DNA from: Novosphingobium sp. | GTDB taxonomy: Bacteria > Pseudomonadota > Alphaproteobacteria > Sphingomonadales > Sphingomonadaceae | DNA: 7,341 bases | Direction of reading: 5' to 3' | Assembly: GCA_024236175.1 (NCBI GenBank) | Contig: JACKKY010000006.1 | Span: 1-7,341 of the forward strand | In this document: positions 1 to 6,201 of the stretch, one piece after another | Layout of the letters: the number at the start of each line of letters is the position of its first letter | Numbering within the stretch: the stretch's first letter is position 1 | Notes under the pieces: model-generated | The model's input: only the letters and a program-made list of their open reading frames with translations | Database searches by the model: none | Told to the model about the DNA's origin: nothing | Position numbers and translations under genes: made by a program

Positions 1-681
1 CGTGTCGATCGAGGGCTTGGGCAGGTCGACCCGGTTGCCGTCCGCATGCTGCTCGTACTGCATGAAGACGAGGTTCCAGATCTCGATGAACCGGTCGCCA
101 TCCTCGTCGGGGCTGCCCGGGGGGCCGCCGGGGATATGCTCGCCGTGGTCGTAGAATATCTCCGAGCACGGACCGCAGGGGCCGGTATCGCCCATCGACC
201 AGAAATTGTCCGACGTGGCGATGCGGATGATGCGCTCCTCCGGCAGGTTCGAGATCCTGCGCCAGAGGTCGAATGCCTCGTCGTCGGTATGGTAGACGGT
301 AGCGGTTAGCTTGTCCGGATCGAGCCCCCACTCGTTCGTCAGCAGCGTCCAGGCATGGACGATCGCCTGTTCCTTGAAATAGTCGCCGAAGGAGAAATTC
401 CCCAGCATCTCGAAGAAGGTGTGGTGGCGCGCGGTGTAGCCGACATTGTCGAGATCGTTGTGCTTGCCCCCGGCGCGCACGCATTTCTGCGACGATGCGG
501 CCCGCGGGACCGCCCGCGTCTCAAGCCCGGTGAAGACGTTCTTGAACGGGACCATCCCCGCATTGGTGAACATCAGCGTCGGATCGTTGTGCGGAACGAG
601 CGGAGCGGACGGCACGGCCTCGTGCCCGGCGTCCTCGAAATATTCGAGGAATGACCTGCGGATGTCGTTGGTCGAGCTCAT
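1..681 (-). CDS. alaS: Alanyl-tRNA synthetase, N-terminal part (cut by window edge)
   Basis: AlaRS charges tRNA-Ala with alanine in the cytoplasm; this is the N-terminal part of the class II catalytic core. The reading begins MSSTNDIRRSFLEYFEDAGH at the ATG complementary to 679-681 and stays open for 227 codons to the left edge, so the 3' part (rest of the aminoacylation core, editing and C-Ala domains) lies outside. Family motifs visible in order: LVPHNDPTLMFTNAGM (about residues 28-43), SQKCVRAGGKHNDLDNVGYT (about 64-83), RHHTFFEMLGNFSFGDYF (about 85-102), DNFWSMGDTGPCGPCSEIF (about 157-175) and FIEIWNLVFMQYE (about 198-210). These are the ATP/alanine-site motifs and no key residue seems lost. 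The start matches the usual AlaRS N-terminus. No Shine-Dalgarno precedes it; the bases just upstream are GGCGGCTGCC. It follows the methyltransferase gene on the same strand after a 67-base gap, but a candidate promoter in that gap suggests its own transcription. Confidence 0.97.
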   Translation of the reverse strand, partial: MSSTNDIRRSFLEYFEDAGHEAVPSAPLVPHNDPTLMFTNAGMVPFKNVFTGLETRAVPRAASSQKCVRAGGKHNDLDNVGYTARHHTFFEMLGNFSFGDYFKEQAIVHAWTLLTNEWGLDPDKLTATVYHTDDEAFDLWRRISNLPEERIIRIATSDNFWSMGDTGPCGPCSEIFYDHGEHIPGGPPGSPDEDGDRFIEIWNLVFMQYEQHADGNRVDLPKPSIDT

Positions 682-689
682 GGCAGCCG

Positions 690-718
690 CCGATAGGCCA
701 CGCGCGCGCGGGCGACAA
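690..718 (-). promoter_or_regulatory. Candidate sigma70-type promoter of alaS, placed for a leaderless mRNA
   Basis: On the minus strand TTGTCG (complement of 713-718) and TATCGG (complement of 690-695) are separated by exactly 17 bases. Only 8 bases lie between the -10 hexamer and the alaS ATG, so transcription would begin at or within a base or two of the start codon. This fits the lack of any Shine-Dalgarno sequence before alaS. Leaderless mRNAs are known to be common in alphaproteobacteria. The -10 match is partial and the call is from sequence pattern only; alternatively alaS is read through from the upstream methyltransferase gene. Confidence 0.4.
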
Positions 719-748
719 GCGCGAAGGCATGGTTGCTGTGACCGGGAA

Positions 749-1576
749 TCAGCCGTGTCGGGCGGAAACGAACCACGCACCTGCCGGAAACGCGACCGTG
801 CCGCCGCTGCGATGGGCCTCAAGCCATTCGCGAATGCGCGCCTTCACCCGGTCCCGCTCGGGCCCGGCAAGCTCATGCAGGGCGGCGGCAGCCGGCCCGA
901 TCCGCGAGAAGAACGCCATCGCGTCTGCCACCGGATCATCGCTCGCGCCGGCGACATAGGCATAGTCGACCGCCTCGAACTCGACGCCGGTCCAGCCGGC
1001 CGGTTCGAGAATGCCGCGCACATGCGCCGGATCGGCGAAAGCGAACGGGCCCGGCGCATGCGGATCGGGCGGCGCGACGCCCTCGTCCTTCGGCAGCATC
1101 GCGGCAAGCTCCGCCATCCAGGGATTTTCGCGCGGCGTCCGGAAGCAGGAAAACAGCAACGAGGCACCCGGCGCGGCCTGCCCGCGCAGATGCCCGAACG
1201 CGGCGACGGGCTCGTCGAAAAACATGACGCCATGGCGCGAGACCAGCAGGTCGGGCGAGAATCCCTCGCGCCGCCAGGTGCCGGCATCCCCGATCGCGAA
1301 ATCGAGGTTGGCCAGCCCTCTCGCCCGTGTCCCGGCAACCACAACGAGATCAGGCGAAACATCGAGGCCGACAACCTGCGCCCGCGGCCGCACCCCGGCC
1401 ACTTCCAGCGACAGTTCGCCCGCGCCGCAACCGATGTCGAGGATCGCCTCGCCCGGCAGGTCAGCAATGCGGCCGACGAGCCTGCGGGTCAGCTCCGCGA
1501 AGGAACGGTCCGTCTGGCGGTACATCTCCGCCCAGCTGCGCCCGACCTGCTCCTGCCAGTCCGTCCTCGTTCTCAT
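749..1576 (-). CDS. Class I SAM-dependent methyltransferase, substrate unknown
   Basis: A complete 275-residue protein with a single methyltransferase domain (Methyltransf_11/25-like). The glycine-rich SAM-binding motif I, ILDIGCGAGELSLEVA, is at about residues 45-60. The acidic residue ending strand beta 2 is Asp72 in VVGLDVSPD. A motif II/III-like stretch FAIGDAGTW is near 93-101, and DLLVSRHGVMFFDEPVAAF (about 109-127) fits the beta 4 and following helix of the fold. The C-terminal part (about 150-275) is rich in Ala and Pro and ends in a GAWFVSARHG strand, common in uncharacterised sphingomonad methyltransferases. There is no signal peptide or membrane segment, so it is probably cytoplasmic. 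The ATG at 1574-1576 has only a weak TAGG-like sequence upstream. It lies 67 bases ahead of alaS on the same strand and is divergent from the EF-G-like gene. Nothing in the neighbourhood fixes its substrate (small molecule, quinone, tRNA or protein all remain possible). Confidence 0.88.
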   Translation of the reverse strand: MRTRTDWQEQVGRSWAEMYRQTDRSFAELTRRLVGRIADLPGEAILDIGCGAGELSLEVAGVRPRAQVVGLDVSPDLVVVAGTRARGLANLDFAIGDAGTWRREGFSPDLLVSRHGVMFFDEPVAAFGHLRGQAAPGASLLFSCFRTPRENPWMAELAAMLPKDEGVAPPDPHAPGPFAFADPAHVRGILEPAGWTGVEFEAVDYAYVAGASDDPVADAMAFFSRIGPAAAALHELAGPERDRVKARIREWLEAHRSGGTVAFPAGAWFVSARHG

Positions 1577-1626
1577 GGGCGATGCCTAGCAACACCTGTT
1601 CGGCACACAAGAAAGATTCCACTTGC

Positions 1627-1644
1627 GACTCACCGCCAAGAGTC
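1627..1644. repeat. Short inverted repeat in the divergent intergenic region
   Basis: GACTC (1627-1631) and GAGTC (1640-1644) form a perfect 5-bp inverted repeat with an 8-base spacer, in the 146-base region between the divergent methyltransferase and EF-G-like genes. Its position would suit an operator, but so short a repeat is expected by chance fairly often. A weak -35-like TTGCGA (1623-1628) with GACGAT 17 bases further (1646-1651) overlaps it on the plus strand. Neither is strong. Confidence 0.2.
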
Positions 1645-1710
1645 AGACGATGGCTCCCTTGTCTTTGCGCGTCGAGCGGAAGACCGAGCGCCCGGCGCGC
1701 CTTCTGGAGA

Positions 1711-1717
1711 GAGGAGG
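1711..1717 (+). promoter_or_regulatory. Ribosome binding site deciding the start of the EF-G-like gene
   Basis: GAGGAGG is a near-perfect Shine-Dalgarno sequence, the strongest in the window. Two consecutive in-frame ATG codons follow, at 1720 and 1723. The spacing to the first is only 2 bases and to the second 5 bases, so the second is preferred. It also rules out a longer N-terminal extension: the frame stays open upstream to an ATG at 1327, but that part is antisense to the methyltransferase gene. Confidence 0.75.
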
Positions 1718-1722
1718 CGATG

Positions 1723-3783
1723 ATGGGCAACACCACAACACAAGGTAACACCAACGGCAGCAAGGCAACCCGTGCCGTCGCATTGGTGGGGCCGGCGGGC
1801 ACGGGAAAGACCAGCCTCGCCGAAGCGCTGCTGTTCGCCAGCGGCGCGATCAGCCGGCAGGGCAGTATCGAGGCGGGAACGACCGTGGGCGATGCCAGCC
1901 CGGAAGCGCGCGCGCGCCACGGCTCGACAGAAATCAACCTCATGCATTTCGACTATCTGGATGATCGTTTCGCGCTGATCGACGTGCCGGGCGGAACTGC
2001 CTTCGCAGTCGACGGCCTCGCCGCATTGCAGTCGGCGGATATTGCGCTCGTCGTGATCGACCCGGCACCGGAACGCGCCGCGCTGGCCGAGCCGATGCTG
2101 CGCCAGCTGGACGAACTGGGCCTGCCGCATGCGATTTTCGTGAACAAGATCGAAAGCGCGCGCGCAGGCGCAGTGCGCGAGCTGATCGCCGAATTGCAGC
2201 CGATGAGCGGCGAACCGCTGGCGCTGCGCCAGATCCCGATCCGCGACGGCGACGACGTGACGGGCTATGTCGACCTCGCGCTCGAACGGGCCTACCGCTA
2301 CCGGCCCGGCAAGGAATCCGAGCGGGTAGACATTCCCGACGAACTGGCCGTGCGCGAGAAGGAAGACCGCACTCACCTGCTGGAGACCCTGGCCGACTTC
2401 GACGACGACCTGCTCGAAGCGCTGCTGATGGACGAGACGCCGGAAACCGCGACGGTGATGGCCGATCTTGCCGCCGACACGGCGGACACGAAAGTCGTTC
2501 CCGTGCTGCTCGGCTCTGCCCTCAACGGCGGCGGCATGCACCGGCTGCTCAAGCTGCTGCGCCACGAAGCCCCCGATCCGAACCTTGCGGCGATGCGGGT
2601 CGGCGCGGACAATGGCGCACTCCACGTCTTCAAGATCGCCAATGGCGGCGCGATGGGGCGGCTGGCGCTGGGCCGGGTGCTGGGCTCGGGGCTCAACGAA
2701 GGCGACGAGCTGGTGGTGGGTGGCGAGCCTGCACGCACCGGCTCGATGTTCTCGGTGCAGGGCGACAAGACCACCAAGCAGGGCTCCGCGTCACCCGGGG
2801 ACGTCGTCGCCGTGGCCAAGGTGGAAGCCGCAAGGAGCGGCGCGCTGCTTGGCCGCAAGGGGGCTTCCGACAGCAGCGAGCTGCTGATCGAATACCCGGC
2901 GCGCAACGCCGCCGTCGCCATCACCACCCGCGACCGCAAGGACGACGTCAAGTTATCGACCGCCCTGCACCGGCTTTGCGAGGAAGACCCGGCGCTGGAG
3001 TGGACGCAGGACGATGCGACCCACGAAACCTTGCTGAAAGGTGTCAACGACGATCACCTGCAGGTCGTGCTGGGACGGCTGGAGCGGCGCTACGGCGTTT
3101 CGGTCGACACCCGCCCGCCACGAATCGCCTATCGCGAATCGATCCGCAAACCCGTGTCCCAGCGCGGACGCCACAAGAAGCAGTCGGGCGGCCACGGCCA
3201 GTACGGCGACGTGATCATCGAAGTGCGCCCGCTCGGGCGCGGGGAAGGCTTCGTCTTCGACGAACAGATCAGCGGCGGCGTCGTGCCGAAGCAATGGTTC
3301 CCGGCAGTGGAAATGGGCGTGCGCGATGCAATGGAACGGGGGCCGCTGGGCTTTCCTGTCGTCGATGTCGGAGTGTCGCTGACCGACGGGTCCTATCATT
3401 CGGTCGACAGTTCCGAACTCGCCTTCCGTCTCGCCGGAAGACTCGCGATGAGCGAAGCGCTGGAACAGGCCGCGCCCTACCTGCTCGAACCGATCTGCAA
3501 GGTGATTGTCGACACGCCGACCGGAACCGGTTCGAAAGCAGGCTCGGTATTGTCCAGCCGGCGCGGGCAGATCCTCAGCCTTGCCCCGCATCCGACGTGG
3601 GGCCGCTGGGAACGGGTCGAAGCGCTGCTGCCCGAAGCCGGCCTGCAGGGACTCGATGCAGAGCTGCGCTCGATGAGCCAGGGACTGGCGAGCTTCACGG
3701 CCGAATTCGACCACCTCGCCGAACTGAGCGGCAGGCTCGCCGACGACGTGGTGAAGGCACAGGCGGAACTTGCCGCGGCCTGA
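1723..3783 (+). CDS. EF-G-like translation GTPase paralogue with atypical G motifs
   Basis: A 686-residue protein with the five-domain layout of elongation factor G (canonical EF-G is about 700). EF-G moves tRNA and mRNA on the ribosome using GTP. Visible: P-loop GPAGTGKTS (about 23-31), switch I-like RHGSTEIN, G3 DVPGG (87-91), G4 NKIE (141-144), G5-like GSAL; domain II from about 293; domain III about 385-460; domain IV with QSGGHGQYG (487-495) and tip loop GSYHSVDSSELAF (from 556); domain V with SSRRGQIL and a C-terminal QGLASFTAEFDH. Domains III-V look well conserved. The G domain does not: the DTPGH histidine that is catalytic in translational GTPases is Gly91, and the NKxD aspartate that selects guanine is Glu144. 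It is therefore a divergent EF-G2-type paralogue, not the housekeeping fusA, which normally sits with rpsL/rpsG/tuf. Possible roles are a slow or non-hydrolysing ribosome factor, or stress or recycling; which one is not shown. The start could also be the ATG at 1720. Confidence 0.9.
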   Translation: MGNTTTQGNTNGSKATRAVALVGPAGTGKTSLAEALLFASGAISRQGSIEAGTTVGDASPEARARHGSTEINLMHFDYLDDRFALIDVPGGTAFAVDGLAALQSADIALVVIDPAPERAALAEPMLRQLDELGLPHAIFVNKIESARAGAVRELIAELQPMSGEPLALRQIPIRDGDDVTGYVDLALERAYRYRPGKESERVDIPDELAVREKEDRTHLLETLADFDDDLLEALLMDETPETATVMADLAADTADTKVVPVLLGSALNGGGMHRLLKLLRHEAPDPNLAAMRVGADNGALHVFKIANGGAMGRLALGRVLGSGLNEGDELVVGGEPARTGSMFSVQGDKTTKQGSASPGDVVAVAKVEAARSGALLGRKGASDSSELLIEYPARNAAVAITTRDRKDDVKLSTALHRLCEEDPALEWTQDDATHETLLKGVNDDHLQVVLGRLERRYGVSVDTRPPRIAYRESIRKPVSQRGRHKKQSGGHGQYGDVIIEVRPLGRGEGFVFDEQISGGVVPKQWFPAVEMGVRDAMERGPLGFPVVDVGVSLTDGSYHSVDSSELAFRLAGRLAMSEALEQAAPYLLEPICKVIVDTPTGTGSKAGSVLSSRRGQILSLAPHPTWGRWERVEALLPEAGLQGLDAELRSMSQGLASFTAEFDHLAELSGRLADDVVKAQAELAAA

Positions 3784-3822
3784 CAACAGGCAGGACCGAC
3801 ACTCGCCACAGGGCGCCGGGCG

Positions 3823-3853
3823 CGCATCCCATCCGGCCGAATGACGGGATGCG
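3823..3853. repeat. 8-bp perfect inverted repeat between the EF-G-like gene and ldhA
   Basis: CGCATCCC (3823-3830) and GGGATGCG (3846-3853) are perfectly complementary with a 15-base loop. The stem would be stable in RNA but no T-run follows, so it is not a classical intrinsic terminator. It may attenuate or protect the end of the EF-G-like transcript, or be a protein-binding site. Its loop contains the ATG at 3841, which would be the start of a 17-residue longer LdhA; being in a hairpin loop with no Shine-Dalgarno argues against that start. The rest of the 108-base gap holds a CTTGAC sequence at 3856-3861 that resembles a -35 box, with no convincing -10. Confidence 0.4.
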
Positions 3854-3891
3854 GGCTTGACGTCCAGCCGGAGCATCCCAAGCTTGGTGCC

Positions 3892-4899
3892 ATGCGCATC
3901 GCCGTTTTCGGAGCAAGAAGCTACGACCGCGAGTACCTCACGGCCGCGAACGCGGAGGGCTGCCACGAACTGGTGTTCCTCGAAACCGACCTGAACAGCA
4001 CCACGGCGCAACTGGCCGCGGGTTGCGGCGCCGTTTGCGTCTTCGTCAACGATCGTCTCGACGCGGAAGCGATCTGCGTGCTGGCGGGACTGGGTGTCGG
4101 CCTCATCGCGCTCAGATGCGCGGGCTTCAACAATGTCGACCTGGCGGCTGCGGAAGCCCACGGCATCCCGGTCGTGCGGGTTCCCGCCTATTCGCCGCAT
4201 GCCGTAGCGGAATTCGCGATCGGCCTCCTGCTAGTGCTCGACCGCAAGATCCACCGGGCCTGGGCGAGGATGCGGGAAAACAATTTCTCGCTGGACGGGC
4301 TGGTCGGCAGGAATCTTCACGGAAGAGTCGTCGGAGTGGTCGGCACCGGGCGCATCGGCGCGATTGTCGCGCGCATCCTCAAGGCAGGATTCGGATGCGA
4401 GGTCCTGGCGCATGACGTGATCGAAAGCCCGGAACTTTCCGCTCTCGGGGTACGCTATGTGTCACGGGACGTCCTGCTCAGGGAGAGCGGGATCATCACC
4501 CTGCACTGCCCGCTGACGCCGGAGACCCATCATCTGATCGACGCCGCCGCGCTCGAGACCGCGCGCGAGGGCGTGGTTGTCGTCAACACCAGCCGCGGAG
4601 GGCTTATCGACACCGCCGCGCTGATCGAAGCGCTCAAGAGCGGCAAGGTCGGCGGTGTGGCGCTCGACGTCTATGAACAGGAAGACAACCTGTTCTTCAG
4701 GGACCTGTCCGACGAGATCGTCCAGGACGATGTCTTCCAGAGGCTGCTGACCTTTCCCAATGTCATCGTTACCGGACATCAGGCTTTCCTGACGGAAGAA
4801 GCGCTGAGGGCGATCGCCGAAACCACCCTCGCCAATATCAGCGATGCCGAAGCCGGCCGGGAACTGGCCAATCAGGTCACATCCGCGATGGTGCGCTGA
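3892..4899 (+). CDS. ldhA: D-lactate dehydrogenase, LdhA type (D-2-hydroxyacid dehydrogenase family)
   Basis: Predicted to reduce pyruvate to D-lactate with NADH in the cytoplasm. With the ATG at 3892 the protein is 335 residues, close to the usual 330 or so for LdhA, and its N-terminus MRIAVFGARSYDREYL aligns with the known MKLAVYSTKQYD-type start. Visible: VCVFVNDRLDAEA (48-60), IALRCAGFNNVDL (72-84), VRVPAYSPHAVAE (95-107), Rossmann GVVGTGRIG (148-156) with Asp175 ending beta 2 (NAD preference), HCPLTPETHHLI (205-216), NTSRGGLID (232-240) with catalytic Arg235, DVYEQE (259-264) with Glu264, and GHQAFLT (295-301) with His296. The full catalytic set is present, and the LFF..LSDEIVQDDVFQRL stretch is characteristic of LdhA rather than of glycerate or formate dehydrogenases. 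No Shine-Dalgarno is seen at 3892 or at the alternative in-frame ATG 3841. It lies 108 bases after the EF-G-like gene on the same strand; co-transcription is possible but unproven. A fermentative enzyme is notable if the host is a mainly aerobic sphingomonad. Confidence 0.92.
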   Translation: MRIAVFGARSYDREYLTAANAEGCHELVFLETDLNSTTAQLAAGCGAVCVFVNDRLDAEAICVLAGLGVGLIALRCAGFNNVDLAAAEAHGIPVVRVPAYSPHAVAEFAIGLLLVLDRKIHRAWARMRENNFSLDGLVGRNLHGRVVGVVGTGRIGAIVARILKAGFGCEVLAHDVIESPELSALGVRYVSRDVLLRESGIITLHCPLTPETHHLIDAAALETAREGVVVVNTSRGGLIDTAALIEALKSGKVGGVALDVYEQEDNLFFRDLSDEIVQDDVFQRLLTFPNVIVTGHQAFLTEEALRAIAETTLANISDAEAGRELANQVTSAMVR

Positions 4900-4933
4900 A
4901 GCCCCCGGCCCCGGCCCGAACGCGTGCCGCCTT

Positions 4934-4958
4934 TCTGGCTGGCGGATCGCCAGCTGGG
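4934..4958. terminator. Candidate bidirectional hairpin between convergent ldhA and recA
   Basis: GCTGGCG (4938-4944) and CGCCAGC (4948-4954) form a perfect 7-bp stem with a 3-base GAT loop, extendable outward by G-T wobble pairs and a C-G pair to 4934-4958. It sits in the middle of the 95-base gap between the 3' ends of ldhA (plus) and recA (minus), where a shared terminator would be expected. Neither strand has a clear T-run after the stem, so it is a weak intrinsic terminator at best. The rest of the gap is GC-rich with runs such as CCCCCGGCCCCGGCCC and shows nothing else. Confidence 0.35.
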
Positions 4959-4994
4959 AGCGGCGCAGACGTCCGCCCCCGCCCTGGCCGGCGA

Positions 4995-6074
<1,080 letters not shown>

Positions 6075-6122
6075 CGATTCCCCTCTTGCCTAGACGGCTG
6101 ACGCGAAAGGTCAACTCAGGCA

Positions 6123-6151
6123 TTCGTATCCTATTTGTTCTTTGAGAACAA
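6123..6151 (-). promoter_or_regulatory. Probable recA promoter (sigma70-like)
   Basis: On the minus strand TTGTTC (complement of 6146-6151) is followed after 17 bases by TACGAA (complement of 6123-6128). This predicts a transcription start near 6115 and a leader of roughly 40 bases that contains the AGAGGGGAA ribosome binding site. The -35 hexamer overlaps the LexA box, the arrangement expected for repression by LexA. The -10 match is only partial. Confidence 0.55.
6135..6151. repeat. Palindrome sharing a half-site with the recA SOS box
   Basis: TTGTTC (6135-6140), spacer TTTGA, then GAACAA (6146-6151): a perfect 6-bp inverted repeat. Its right arm is the first half-site of the LexA box at 6146-6160, so three GTTC/GAAC half-sites are clustered in 24 bases. 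It may be a second LexA contact or chance overlap within the promoter spacer. Confidence 0.45.
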
Positions 6152-6160
6152 GAGTGGAAC
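6146..6160 (-). promoter_or_regulatory. LexA (SOS) box of recA, alphaproteobacterial type
   Basis: GAAC-AAGAGTG-GAAC on the plus strand, which is GTTC-N7-GTTC on the strand of recA. It matches exactly the direct-repeat SOS box GTTC-N7-GTTC described for alphaproteobacterial LexA. It ends about 71 bases upstream of the recA start and overlaps the likely -35 box, so LexA binding would block the promoter until DNA damage. Confidence 0.8.
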
Positions 6161-6201
6161 AGATATTTTCCCTGAAGGCCGAAATCGGCGAAAATCGGAG
6201 G

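Noticed and set aside
1327..1722. In-frame N-terminal extension of the EF-G-like protein (131 more residues)
   Set aside because: It overlaps the methyltransferase gene on the opposite strand, has low-complexity composition, and the strong GAGGAGG site at 1711-1717 marks the real start.
446..1723. Plus-strand open frame of 425 codons across alaS and the methyltransferase gene
   Set aside because: It is antisense to two clear genes, has an Arg/Pro-rich translation with no recognisable domain, and is explained by GC-rich codon bias.
1630..2625. Minus-strand open frame of 331 codons within the EF-G-like gene
   Set aside because: Antisense to a gene with well supported motifs; no recognisable family and a composition typical of shadow frames.
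2953..4200. Minus-strand open frame of 415 codons spanning the end of the EF-G-like gene and the start of ldhA
   Set aside because: Antisense to two conserved coding regions, with no domain signal; long shadow frames are expected at this GC content.
6178..6200. Short palindrome and tandem AAATCGG copies after the DUF4139 stop, considered as a terminator
   Set aside because: The stem GCCG-N4-CGGC is only 4 bp, with no T-run in the direction of transcription; too weak to call.
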